Origin: an uncultured Oscillospiraceae bacterium
Lineage (GTDB): Bacteria; Bacillota; Clostridia; Oscillospirales; Oscillospiraceae
Length of the DNA: 64,000 bases
Reading direction: 5' to 3'
Assembly (NCBI GenBank): GCA_934573855.1
Contig: CAKTMF010000004.1
Span: 144,138 to 208,137, forward strand
Part shown: positions 1-8,285 of the stretch, one piece after another
How the letters are laid out: every line of letters begins with the position of its first letter
Numbering within the stretch: the first letter of the stretch is position 1
Program-made: the position numbers and the translations under genes
Notes under the pieces: model-generated
Told to the model about the DNA's origin: nothing
Database searches by the model: none
The model's input: the letters and a program-made list of their open reading frames with translations, nothing else

Positions 1-110
1 ACGGACGGGCCCTCGTATTCAAAGGTGATGGCAGTATTTTTTACATAATAGGTGTATATTTCAAGAATACGCCCGGCGTCCTCAAGCGACGCGTCGCGGA
101 CCTCGATCAT
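1..110 (-). CDS. GNAT N-acetyltransferase, N-terminal fragment
   Basis: The minus strand reads ATG at 110 down to the window edge, giving 36 residues that begin MIEVRDASLEDAGRILEIY and continue to a NTAITFEYE segment. This is the first strand and helix of the GNAT fold, and the NT-x-FEYE stretch is typical of the phosphinothricin/methionine-sulfoximine acetyltransferase group (COG1247), which acetylates small amines using acetyl-CoA. AAAGGAGGG lies seven bases before the ATG and fixes the start. The rest of the gene, including the acetyl-CoA loop, is outside the window, so the substrate cannot be judged. It follows lysS on the same strand after a hairpin and may be read through from it. Confidence 0.7.
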   Translation of the reverse strand, partial: MIEVRDASLEDAGRILEIYTYYVKNTAITFEYEGPS

Positions 111-150
111 GCCGCGTCCCTCCTTTCGGTCTTTAATATTTAATTCTGAA

Positions 151-180
151 AGTGGGCAATTCCGACCGGAATTGCCCACT
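151..180 (-). terminator. Hairpin after lysS
   Basis: A perfect inverted repeat (AGTGGGCAATTCCG and its complement, 4-base loop region) sits 20 bases past the lysS stop. The run of T after it on the minus strand is weak, so it may be a partial terminator or an RNA-stabilising hairpin before the acetyltransferase gene. Confidence 0.55.
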
Positions 181-200
181 CATTTCATATAATTTTCGGC

Positions 201-2132
201 TTAGTACAGCTTTGCGCCTGCCGGAATGTGAGGATCAACCATCAGCAAATGCAGCTTCTCCTCGCCGTTTTCCTCGTGTACAGCGGAGATGAGCATGCCG
301 CAGGAGTCAATGCCCATCATGGGTCTGGGCGGCAGGTTCACGATGGCGATACAGGTCTTGCCGACCAGCTCCTCGGGTTCATAATACATATGGATGCCGG
401 AGAGAATGGTGCGCTCGACGCCGGTGCCGTCGTCCAGAGTGAACTTCAGAAGCTTCTTGGACTTCTTTACGGCCTCGCAGGCGAGGACCTTAACGGCACG
501 GAAATCGGACTTCGAGAAGGTCTCGAAGTCGACAAGATCGGTAAACAGGGGTTCGATCTTCACATTGGAAAAATCAATCTTTTCCTCCGCAGCGGGGGCG
601 GCCTCGGCGGGAGCCTCAGCGGACTTTTCGGCCTTCTTGTCGGAGTCGAGAGACTTCATCGTCGGGAAGAGCAGCACGTCGCGGATAGCGGGGCTGTCGG
701 TGAGGAGCATGACGAGTCTGTCTATGCCGTAGCCGATACCGCCCGTAGGAGGCATGCCGATCTCAAGCGCGTTGAGGAAGTCCTCGTCGGTGTGGTTCGC
801 CTCCGCATCGCCCGCCGCGGCCGCCGCGTCCTGTGCCTTGAAGCGCTCGCGCTGGTCGATGGGGTCGTTGAGTTCGGAGTAGGCGTTGCACATCTCCCAG
901 CCGTTCATGAACAGCTCAAAGCGCTCGACATAGTCGGGCTTGTCGGGCTTGCGCTTGGTGAGGGGAGATATCTCCACGGGGTGGTCCATGACGAAGGTGG
1001 GCTGGATCAGCTTGTCCTCGCAGAACTCCTCGAAGAACAGGTTGAGTATATCGCCCTTCTGGTGGCGGGCCTCGTACTGGACATTATGCTCATCGGCTAC
1101 CTTCTTCGCCGTCTCGGTGTCAGGTATCTCATCAAAGTCGACGCCGGAATATTTCTTCACGGCCTCGATCATGGTGAGGCGCTCAAAGGGCTTGCCGAGG
1201 TCAAGGAGCTTGTCCCCGTAGATGATGGAAGTCGTGCCGCAGACAGTCTGCGCGAGATAGCGGAACATGTCCTCGGTCAGGTCCATCATGCCGTGGTAGT
1301 CGGTGTATGCCTGGTACAGCTCCATGAGCGTGAACTCGGGGTTATGACGGGCGTCAAGCCCCTCGTTGCGAAAGACCCTGCCGATCTCGTAGACCTTCTC
1401 AAGCCCGCCGACGATAAGGCGCTTTAAGTACAGTTCGAGGGAGATACGCAGACGCACATCCTCGTCAAGGGCGTTATAGTGCGTCTCAAACGGGCGCGCG
1501 GCGGCGCCGCCGGCGTTCGACACGAGCATGGGGGTCTCGACCTCCATGAAGCCCTTGTCGTCAAGATATCGGCGGATGGCGCTGATAATGCGCGAGCGCT
1601 TGATAAAGGTTTCCTTCACGTCGGCGTTCATGATGAGGTCGGTGTATCTCTGGCGATAGCGAGTATCGACGTTGGTAAGGCCGTGATACTTCTCCGGCAG
1701 GGGCTGGAGGCTCTTTGAAAGGAGCGTTATCTCGCAGACATGGACGGAGACCTCGCCGGTCTTGGTGCGGAAGACATTGCCCTTTATGCCGACAATGTCG
1801 CCGATATCGAACTTTTTGAAGTCCTTATACGCTTCCTCGCCCACAAAGTCGCGCGCGACATAGGCCTGAATATTGCCCTTGAGGTCCTGAATGTTGCAGA
1901 AGGACGCCTTGCCCATTATGCGCTTGGACATGAGGCGGCCGGCGATGGAGACACGCTTGCCCTCCAGCTCGTCAAAGCTGTCCTTTATGTCCGACGTGTG
2001 GTGGGTCGCGTCATATTTTGTTATAAGGAAAGGGTCCTTCCCTGCCGCCTGAAGCTCGCTGAGCTTGTCGCGGCGTATCTGCAGGATCTCGGAAAGATCC
2101 TGAGTCTGCTGAGAGCTTATATTCTCGCCCAT
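201..2132 (-). CDS. lysS: Lysyl-tRNA synthetase with C-terminal tRNA-binding domain
   Basis: Class II lysyl-tRNA synthetase, which charges tRNA-Lys with lysine in the cytoplasm. Residues about 55-150 form the OB-fold anticodon-binding domain, followed by the class II catalytic core ending with motif 3 (GIGYGIDRLVML). Usual bacterial LysS ends soon after this, near 500 residues. This protein has 643: an Ala/Glu/Lys-rich linker (about 510-535) leads into a complete EMAPII/Trbp111-type domain of about 105 residues with the family signatures ILSGI-x-YYEPEELVGK and MMGIDSCGMLISA. That module is normally found at the MetRS C-terminus or PheRS beta N-terminus. The start ATG follows AGAGGGG. It lies 16 bases after greA on the same strand, so the two are probably one operon. 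Confidence 0.95.
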   Translation of the reverse strand: MGENISSQQTQDLSEILQIRRDKLSELQAAGKDPFLITKYDATHHTSDIKDSFDELEGKRVSIAGRLMSKRIMGKASFCNIQDLKGNIQAYVARDFVGEEAYKDFKKFDIGDIVGIKGNVFRTKTGEVSVHVCEITLLSKSLQPLPEKYHGLTNVDTRYRQRYTDLIMNADVKETFIKRSRIISAIRRYLDDKGFMEVETPMLVSNAGGAAARPFETHYNALDEDVRLRISLELYLKRLIVGGLEKVYEIGRVFRNEGLDARHNPEFTLMELYQAYTDYHGMMDLTEDMFRYLAQTVCGTTSIIYGDKLLDLGKPFERLTMIEAVKKYSGVDFDEIPDTETAKKVADEHNVQYEARHQKGDILNLFFEEFCEDKLIQPTFVMDHPVEISPLTKRKPDKPDYVERFELFMNGWEMCNAYSELNDPIDQRERFKAQDAAAAAGDAEANHTDEDFLNALEIGMPPTGGIGYGIDRLVMLLTDSPAIRDVLLFPTMKSLDSDKKAEKSAEAPAEAAPAAEEKIDFSNVKIEPLFTDLVDFETFSKSDFRAVKVLACEAVKKSKKLLKFTLDDGTGVERTILSGIHMYYEPEELVGKTCIAIVNLPPRPMMGIDSCGMLISAVHEENGEEKLHLLMVDPHIPAGAKLY

Positions 2133-2148
2133 ATGCTACCCCTCTATT

Positions 2149-2637
2149 TTACTTATTTTCCACAGAGATTATCTTGAACATCAGATCGCCTGCCGGGGCG
2201 TTGATGATAACGGTCTCGCCCGCCTTGTGCGCGCGCAGACCGCGGCCCACGGGGGAGTCGTCGGAGATTCGGCCCTCTCTCGGGTTCGCTTCCTGAGAGC
2301 CGACGATCTCATAGGTCTCCTCAAAGTTCTCTTCAATATCACGTACCCGGACAATGCTGCCGAGAGTGACTGCGTCCTTGGGCGTGTCGACCTCGATATT
2401 CTCAACGATCTCGGCATTCTCGACCAGAGCCTTGAGCTCGGCTATCTTGGAATAGAGCTTGCCCTGCTCGGTCTTGGCCTCGTCGTACTCGCTGTTTTCG
2501 GAAAGGTCTCCGTAGCTTCTCGCCTCTTTGATAAGCTCGGCCACTCTCTTCTCCTCGACCGTTTCGAGGAACTCAAGCTCCTTCTTTATCTCTTCAAGGC
2601 GCTCACGACTCATTTTGAATCTGTTGGAATTGGTCAT
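2149..2637 (-). CDS. greA: Transcription elongation factor GreA
   Basis: A 162-residue GreA that rescues backtracked RNA polymerase by stimulating transcript cleavage. The N-terminal coiled coil carries the acidic tip (ARSYGDLSENSEYDEAK) and the C-terminal FKBP-like domain has the usual SPVGRGLRAHKAGE stretch. The reading frame is open 23 codons further upstream, but the ATG at 2637 is preceded by AAAGGGAGA at good spacing and gives the family's usual length and N-terminus (MTNSNRFKMSRERLEEIKKE). The greA-lysS order is common in Firmicutes. Confidence 0.96.
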   Translation of the reverse strand: MTNSNRFKMSRERLEEIKKELEFLETVEEKRVAELIKEARSYGDLSENSEYDEAKTEQGKLYSKIAELKALVENAEIVENIEVDTPKDAVTLGSIVRVRDIEENFEETYEIVGSQEANPREGRISDDSPVGRGLRAHKAGETVIINAPAGDLMFKIISVENK

Positions 2638-2677
2638 AACGATCTCCCTTTCAAATAGCTTTTCACCGTCTGGTGAT

Positions 2678-2706
2678 ATATTATAATGACGGCTGTGTCT
2701 TGTCAA
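2678..2706 (-). promoter_or_regulatory. Sigma-A-type promoter of greA-lysS
   Basis: On the minus strand TTGACA (2701-2706) is followed after 17 bases by TAATAT (2678-2683); an overlapping perfect TATAAT (2680-2685) stands at 15 bases. The -35 box overlaps the last codons of the upstream S41 protease gene, so greA-lysS can be started independently of the division operon. Confidence 0.65.
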
Positions 2707-3950
2707 CTCAAAAGTCTGAGCGCTGCCATGAGCTGCTCGTCGCTGGAGGTACTGGCCGAGCCGTCGGTGATACCGGTGGTGCCGTCAGTGGTGCCGACGG
2801 TGGAGGCGTCGGAGTTATAGACTATGCTGTCGGGAACGACGCCGGTGCGGCTGATGTCCGTACCCTTGGCCGTGAGGTACCTGCGCGTGGACAGGCGCAC
2901 GGCGCTGCCGTCGGAGAGTTCGATGGTCTGCTGGGTGCGGGTCTTGCCCTGGGTCGTCTCGCCCATGATGGTCGCCCAGCCCTGCTCCTGCATTACGGCC
3001 GCGAACACCTCGGCCTCGCTGTACGTCCCCGTGTTCACGAGAACGACGGTGGGGAGGTTCAGGCACACGCTGTCGGACTTGACCATGTCTTTCTTGCCGT
3101 CCTTGCCGACGGTGCAGAAGAGGTCGCAGTTCGGGAGCAGGTAGTCGAGCAGGACGGTGGCCTCGCTCGCAAGACCGCCGGCGTTGCCGCGCAGATCGAT
3201 GACGAGGGCGGTCGCACCCTGGTCGAGGAGGCTTTCAATAGCGTCCACGGCGTCCTGACCGCTCCCCGCTTCAAAATTGTCTATTTTGACATAACCGGCC
3301 TCGGTCTTTTCAAGACGGGAAAACACGGGGCTTACATAGGTATAGCTGCAGTCCACGTTCAAAAGCTCCTTCGAGCCGAGTACCCCGATCGTAAATTTGG
3401 TATTGAGGCGGGAACGGATGAGCGTTCTCACATCGTCGCTGTCGAGACCGGTGACGTCAATGCCGTCAACGGAGGTGATGACCATTCCGGCGGTCAGGCC
3501 CGCGTTCGCGGCGGGCGCGCCGAGACTGACCGAGACGACCTGAAAGCCGCCGCTGTTTTCATCCTTGATTATTGACATGCCGATGTCGGCGTATTCATTG
3601 GACGAATAGAGCTGGTAGGTCTTGTACTCGTCGGCCGTCATGTAGTAGCTCCACTTGTCGCCGAGGCCGTTCACCATGGCGGCGGAGGCGGAGTTTGCGA
3701 GGCTGCCTCTGTCCACATCGTCGATAAAGTTGTCGTCCAGGACGTCCTTCATCTCGATATAGCGCATGGCCTCGTCATAGTCGGACTTACCGCCGACCTG
3801 ATTTATGAGCTTTGAGTATGTGATCCCCACGGCGCTCCCGGTAAAGACGATGAGCGCGAGCAGGACATACTTGAGCTTAATGCGCAGATTGAACAGATTC
3901 AGTATTATATTTACGACGGCGTTCATGAGCCGGCTGAATAATTTTCCCAT
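2703..3950 (-). CDS. S41 (CtpA-like) membrane-anchored protease
   Basis: C-terminal processing peptidase of family S41. A membrane segment near residues 28-45 anchors the protein with its body outside the cell. A PDZ domain follows (about 115-195, with GLTAGMVITSVDG), then the protease domain. The catalytic Ser/Lys pair is visible as Ser311 in TYSEAEV and Lys336 in TTQGK, exactly 25 residues apart as in plant D1 processing protease; the usual SASASE text around the serine is altered. A Ser/Thr/Gly-rich tail follows. GGAGG stands before the ATG at 3950. It lies at the end of the ftsEX-M23 block, so trimming of wall enzymes is a plausible role, by inference only. Confidence 0.88.
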   Translation of the reverse strand: MGKLFSRLMNAVVNIILNLFNLRIKLKYVLLALIVFTGSAVGITYSKLINQVGGKSDYDEAMRYIEMKDVLDDNFIDDVDRGSLANSASAAMVNGLGDKWSYYMTADEYKTYQLYSSNEYADIGMSIIKDENSGGFQVVSVSLGAPAANAGLTAGMVITSVDGIDVTGLDSDDVRTLIRSRLNTKFTIGVLGSKELLNVDCSYTYVSPVFSRLEKTEAGYVKIDNFEAGSGQDAVDAIESLLDQGATALVIDLRGNAGGLASEATVLLDYLLPNCDLFCTVGKDGKKDMVKSDSVCLNLPTVVLVNTGTYSEAEVFAAVMQEQGWATIMGETTQGKTRTQQTIELSDGSAVRLSTRRYLTAKGTDISRTGVVPDSIVYNSDASTVGTTDGTTGITDGSASTSSDEQLMAALRLLS

Positions 3951-3989
3951 GTTTTTCCTCCAGCAAAGGTCCTATTTTTACGCGCACTG

Positions 3990-4016
3990 CCGGACAGTCT
4001 TTTTCTGACTGTCCGG
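3990..4016 (-). terminator. Hairpin between M23 and S41 genes
   Basis: CCGGACAGTC and its exact complement are separated by a 7-base loop. It lies 30 bases past the stop of the M23 gene and 40 before the protease ATG. The T-run after it is poor, so it may be an attenuating rather than a full stop. Confidence 0.5.
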
Positions 4017-4046
4017 CCGGATAGCTATATTGGTTTTTGCCCGGTA

Positions 4047-5300
4047 TCAGGCGTCGGGAGCGTAGGTAAAGCCGCCGGAGAAGAAGTCCTCCGGGTTGAG
4101 CTTGTCGTTCCCGCTGCGTATCTCGAAATGCAGGTGCGGACCGGTGGAGTTGCCGGTGCTGCCCACATAACCGATGACATCACCCTGAGAAACGGCCTGT
4201 CCCTCATAGACGGCGATGGACGAGAGATGTCCGTAAAGAGTATAGTAGCCGTTGCCGTGGTTTATCATGACGCAGTTGCCGTAGCCGCCGTTCTCGCCGG
4301 CAAGGGAGACTGTCCCACCGTCGGCCGCGACGACCGTCGCCCCGTACTGCGCGCCGATATCCGTACCGGCGTGGTTCTTGTAAACGCCCGTTATGGGGTG
4401 CGTTCTCGGCCCCTGACGGCTGGTTATGTAGTAGCAGGAGGGACACGGCCAGATAAAGTAGCCGTTGCCGACGACGGAGCTTCCGCCGCTGCCGCCGTTC
4501 GAGCCGCCGTTGGCGGCCTCCGCCGCGCGGCGCTCCTCCTCGAGCTGCGCTATCAGGGCGTAGATATTCGATTCGGCCTCCTGCTGAGCCTGTTCAAGCT
4601 CAGCAAGCTCCTTCTGGTGGTTCTCAAGGTCGGCGGTGATCTCCTCAAGCAGCTTCGACGCCTCGTCAAGCTCGACGAGCAGCTCCTCCTGCTCCTTGCG
4701 GAGGTCCTCCTGCCGTGCCTCAAACTCAGCCTTTACCTCTTCGTACTTCGCCTTTACCTCCTCGCGGTGTTCGCGCGCCGCGATATACTCGTCCTCAAGC
4801 TCTCTGTCGCTCTCCATGATCTCGCTGATGTCGTCGATACTCGTAAGGAGCTGGGCAAGATTGTCGGACTTGAGGATAAGAGAGAGGATGTTATAGCTGC
4901 CGTTCTCCTCCATCGCACGGACGCGGGAACGGTAGCGCTCAAGCTGCTCCTCCTCGAGTGCGGTGGCCTCCTCGAGCTTGACGGCCTCTTCCTCGATCAT
5001 GGCGTCATAGAGCTTTATCTGCTGTTCGTTGAGTTCTATCTGCTGGCGGGTCAGCTCGTTGCGCTGATCGAGAGCGTTCTTTCGTTCGAGTATGCCCGCC
5101 TGCTCCTCCTCCAGCTTGTCCACGACTGCCTGCTTCTCGGCACGCTGGGCGCTGATGGCGTCGCGTTCCTTTTTCAGCGCCTCTATCTCGTCCGTCGTGA
5201 CGGCGTAGGAGCGCACGGGCACGAACTGCATGAAAGCGCAGAACACCGCGGCCAGTGCGAGCGAGAGCGCTAATATTCTCTTTCTGACGGTTTTTCTCAT
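4047..5300 (-). CDS. Secreted coiled-coil M23 (LytM) endopeptidase, copy 2 of the ftsEX block
   Basis: 417-residue wall endopeptidase of the EnvC/PcsB type. A signal peptide (about 1-33) is followed by a very long Glu/Lys-rich coiled coil (about 35-262), a Gly/Ser linker, and a LytM domain (about 285-408). Zinc ligands are intact: H310 and D314 (HAGTD) and H391 (HLHFE), with the partner histidines H358 and H389. In E. coli and streptococci such coiled coils are opened by FtsEX to switch on septal peptidoglycan cleavage; ftsE and ftsX lie just upstream here. It is a paralogue of its upstream neighbour, 56 bases away, with the same segment RSRVRAMEENGSYNILSLI. Intact active site means it is likely a true hydrolase and not only an activator. 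Confidence 0.92.
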   Translation of the reverse strand: MRKTVRKRILALSLALAAVFCAFMQFVPVRSYAVTTDEIEALKKERDAISAQRAEKQAVVDKLEEEQAGILERKNALDQRNELTRQQIELNEQQIKLYDAMIEEEAVKLEEATALEEEQLERYRSRVRAMEENGSYNILSLILKSDNLAQLLTSIDDISEIMESDRELEDEYIAAREHREEVKAKYEEVKAEFEARQEDLRKEQEELLVELDEASKLLEEITADLENHQKELAELEQAQQEAESNIYALIAQLEEERRAAEAANGGSNGGSGGSSVVGNGYFIWPCPSCYYITSRQGPRTHPITGVYKNHAGTDIGAQYGATVVAADGGTVSLAGENGGYGNCVMINHGNGYYTLYGHLSSIAVYEGQAVSQGDVIGYVGSTGNSTGPHLHFEIRSGNDKLNPEDFFSGGFTYAPDA

Positions 5301-5356
5301 ATATTCACCCTGTTTTCAGTTTCATGAGGTCCTTCGCCGGAGCTTCGGGACTTCAT

Positions 5357-6655
5357 TTAGTCTGCCGCACCCGGTTCCAGCTCGTAGCCGCTGAAATAAG
5401 GCAGGGGGTCTATCTGTGTGCCGTTCTGTATCACCTCAAAATGGCAGTGGGTGCCGTAGGAGTTGCCGGTATTGCCGAGATACCCGATGGTATCGCCCTG
5501 GCTGACAGAGCTGCCGTTCGAGACGGCAAAGCCCGACATATGTCCGTAGAGCGTCATGTACCCGTTGCCGTGGTCGATGATGACGCAGTTGCCGTAGCCG
5601 CCGTAATAGCTCGCTAGGATGACGGTTCCGCTGTCTGCGGCGACGATGGGATAGCCGTCCTGACCGTAGCCGTCGATATCTATACCGGTATGCTGTCTGC
5701 CCCAGCGGTATTTGAAGGTACTGCTGATACGGTAGGAGCTGGGTACGGGCCAGCAAAACGAGCCTGTGCCGGTCGCGCCGCCGTTATCGTAATTCCCGTC
5801 GTCGGAGCCGCCGTCCCCGGAGCCGGTATCTCCGGAGTCGCCGTCCGTGTAGGAGCCGCCCTTGGTATTTTCGGCACGCTTTGCCTCGTAATCTCTGATG
5901 AAGGCCGCAATGCTGGCCGCCGCCGCGGCCTCGGCCTCCTCGGCCTTGCGCTTTTCCTCCTCGGCGGCTTCGATGGCCTCGGCAAGCTGCTTGAGAAGCT
6001 CCTCGCTCTCGGCTATCTGCTCCTCGAGCTTTTTCTGCGCCTCCTCAAGGTCGGCCTGCTTTTCCTCGACCTCGGTCTTATAGGTCTCGTATTCCTGCTT
6101 CACGGCCTCGGTCTCGAGCCTTGCCTCCTCATAGCGCTCGGCAAGGATACGGTCGCTCTCCATGATGTCGCCGAAGTCGTCGATGGCGGCGAGAAGCTCG
6201 CTGTAGCTGTCGGAGTTGAGGATGAGGCTGAGAATATTATAGCCTCCGTTTTCCTCCATGGCGCGGACTCTTGTGCGGTACTTTTCGAGCTGCTTTGCCT
6301 CCTTGGACTTTGCGGCTTCTAGCTCCTGCGCCTTCTGCTCGATCATTTTGTTGTAAAGCTCAAGCTCTTTTCCGATTATATCAAGCTCCTGCAGGGCGCA
6401 CTCATTGCGCTCCTCAAGCGCCATTTTCTGGTCGATGACCGCGGATTCCTCTTCTCTGAGGGTCTTGAGCTTAGCGTTCACGTCGCTTATCTGGCTGGAG
6501 ATGGCGTTGCGCGCCTCCTGAAGGGTGCTGAGCGCGCGGTCATAGTCCTCGTCGGCATAGGCTATCGCGGGGATAACGCTGACCACGAGAGACAGCAGCA
6601 TAAGCACCGCCATGACGACGGCAATGGCCGAAACGATTTTTTTCCTGTTTTTCAT
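5357..6655 (-). CDS. Secreted coiled-coil M23 (LytM) endopeptidase, copy 1 of the ftsEX block
   Basis: Paralogue of the next gene with the same plan: signal peptide (to about residue 37), coiled coil to about 270, a linker rich in Gly, Ser and Asp, then LytM with H335, D339 (HTGID), H384, H406 and H408 (HCHFE) in this numbering counted from the longer frame. The ATG at 6655 is taken as the start; an in-frame TTG nine bases earlier overlaps the ftsX stop and is possible. It directly follows ftsX with a few bases between, so translation is probably coupled. Predicted to work outside the membrane as an FtsEX-controlled septal wall hydrolase. Confidence 0.92.
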   Translation of the reverse strand: MKNRKKIVSAIAVVMAVLMLLSLVVSVIPAIAYADEDYDRALSTLQEARNAISSQISDVNAKLKTLREEESAVIDQKMALEERNECALQELDIIGKELELYNKMIEQKAQELEAAKSKEAKQLEKYRTRVRAMEENGGYNILSLILNSDSYSELLAAIDDFGDIMESDRILAERYEEARLETEAVKQEYETYKTEVEEKQADLEEAQKKLEEQIAESEELLKQLAEAIEAAEEEKRKAEEAEAAAAASIAAFIRDYEAKRAENTKGGSYTDGDSGDTGSGDGGSDDGNYDNGGATGTGSFCWPVPSSYRISSTFKYRWGRQHTGIDIDGYGQDGYPIVAADSGTVILASYYGGYGNCVIIDHGNGYMTLYGHMSGFAVSNGSSVSQGDTIGYLGNTGNSYGTHCHFEVIQNGTQIDPLPYFSGYELEPGAAD

Positions 6656-6660
6656 AAGTA

Positions 6661-7545
6661 TCAAACCTTGAGATAGTTGCGGATCGCGTTGACGCCGCCG
6701 AAGGTGCCAACGAGAACGCCCACTCCCATGAATGCTATAAAGACGTACTGTGCCACATTGTTGAAGGGGATGACGTTGAGAAGGCTGCCGGTGAGGCTGG
6801 TGACGAGCTTGCCGGTGATAAGCTCATATATGCCCCACTGCGCCAAAAACGCAAGCCCACCGCCCAGAATACCGAGGACAAGACCCTCGATGATAAAGGG
6901 CATACGGATAAAGCCGTTGTTCGCGCCGACCATCTTCATTATCGCGATCTCCTCGCGGCGGCTGAAGGTGGCGAGCTTGATGGTGTTGGACATGATGAAG
7001 AAGGAGACGAAAACGAGTATCGCGATAAGTACAAGGGAGATGATGCTGACTATGTTGCGGATGGTAACAAAGGACTTCGCGTACTCAAGATGAGCGTTGA
7101 CCTTGGCCACGCCGGGGGTCGCCTCAAGGTCGGCCTTGGACTGTGCCATGAGGGCGATGTCGGTGAGGTGTACAACGCAGCGATGGCGGAAAACGGTCTC
7201 GTCTATGCCCTCGCGGAAGGAGGAGTCGTACTTGTTCATGAAGCTCTCCATCGCGTCCTCGCGGGTGACAAAGTCAACGGAGCTGACGTTGTCTATCCTG
7301 CGTATGGCCTCGCAGACGTTCTTTGCCTCGTCCTCGCTGAGCTTTTCGTCGACGAAAACGACGATCTCGTTCTGATCCTCAAGATCCTTGATGAGCGCGT
7401 CGATATTGAGCGAGAGGAGAGAGACGCTGCCCATGATGATAAGGCAGGCCATGATTATCGTAACGGAAGCGAAGGACATGAAGGCATGTGTGCCTATACT
7501 GCGGAAGCCCTCGCGGAAGAGGTAGCCTATTCTGTTTAGTCTCAT
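6661..7545 (-). CDS. ftsX: Cell-division ABC transporter permease FtsX
   Basis: Membrane part of the FtsEX complex, which converts ATP hydrolysis in the cytoplasm into a conformational signal to wall hydrolases outside. One TM segment near 25-48, then the extracellular loop (about 50-165), then three TM segments, with the cytoplasmic SRREEIAIMKMVGANNGFIRMPF coupling region typical of FtsX. The ATG at 7545 overlaps the ftsE stop by one base (TGATG) and follows GAGGAGGTG, so ftsE and ftsX are translationally coupled. 294 residues, normal for the family. Confidence 0.96.
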   Translation of the reverse strand: MRLNRIGYLFREGFRSIGTHAFMSFASVTIIMACLIIMGSVSLLSLNIDALIKDLEDQNEIVVFVDEKLSEDEAKNVCEAIRRIDNVSSVDFVTREDAMESFMNKYDSSFREGIDETVFRHRCVVHLTDIALMAQSKADLEATPGVAKVNAHLEYAKSFVTIRNIVSIISLVLIAILVFVSFFIMSNTIKLATFSRREEIAIMKMVGANNGFIRMPFIIEGLVLGILGGGLAFLAQWGIYELITGKLVTSLTGSLLNVIPFNNVAQYVFIAFMGVGVLVGTFGGVNAIRNYLKV

Positions 7546-8240
7546 CACTGCACCTCCTCACAGCCGTAGTAGCCGTCCATGCCGTCGCTGATCATGTGGC
7601 CGCCGTCGATGGTGATGACGCGCTTGGAGAAGGCGTTGACCAACTCCTTCTCATGGGTGACGACCATGATGGTGGTACCCATCTCGTTGATCTTTTCAAA
7701 GAGCAGCATGAGCTCGAGGCTGCGCACAGGGTCAAGGTTGCCGGTAGGCTCGTCCGCGACGATCATGCGCGGGCTGTTCACCAGGGCGCGGGCGATGGCC
7801 ACACGCTGCTGCTCGCCGCCGGAAAGCTCGGTCGGCAGGCGCTTCTCGCGGCCGCCGAGGCCCACCAGATCAAGAACGTAGGGGACGCGCTTGCGTATCT
7901 CCTTGGAGGAGGCGCCGACGACACGCATGGCGAAGGCCACGTTGTCATAGACGTTCATGTTCTCGATAAGGCGGTAATCCTGGAATATGACGCCCAGTGT
8001 CCTTCTCATCTTGGGAAGCTTGCGGCGCTTGATCTTCATCATGTCGAAATCGTTGACGATGACGTTGCCCTCGGTGGCGCGGATCTCGCCGGTGATGAGC
8101 TTCATGAGAGTGGTCTTGCCTGAGCCGGAGGGGCCGACCAGAAAGACGAACTCACCCTCGTTTATCGTCAGGTCTATACCGTCGAGCGCCACTGTCCCGA
8201 CGCTCTCGTACACGACTCTGACATCGTTCATTTGAACCAT
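7545..8240 (-). CDS. ftsE: Cell-division ATP-binding protein FtsE
   Basis: 231-residue ABC ATPase partner of FtsX, located on the inner face of the membrane at the septum. Walker A GPSGSGKTT (about 36-44), signature LSGGEQQRVAIARAL, Walker B MIVADEPTGNLD and switch histidine VVTHE are all intact. It begins an operon of ftsE, ftsX and two M23 enzymes. The upstream regulator gene ends 45 bases before it with no terminator, so cotranscription from that gene is possible. Confidence 0.96.
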   Translation of the reverse strand: MVQMNDVRVVYESVGTVALDGIDLTINEGEFVFLVGPSGSGKTTLMKLITGEIRATEGNVIVNDFDMMKIKRRKLPKMRRTLGVIFQDYRLIENMNVYDNVAFAMRVVGASSKEIRKRVPYVLDLVGLGGREKRLPTELSGGEQQRVAIARALVNSPRMIVADEPTGNLDPVRSLELMLLFEKINEMGTTIMVVTHEKELVNAFSKRVITIDGGHMISDGMDGYYGCEEVQ

Positions 8241-8285
8241 AATCTATCCTCCAGAAATACGGATTTTTCTCGCTGTGCGCGTATA

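Noticed and set aside
2638..2706. 23-codon N-terminal extension of GreA
   Set aside because: It would run across the promoter, has no ribosome site and is absent from GreA proteins.
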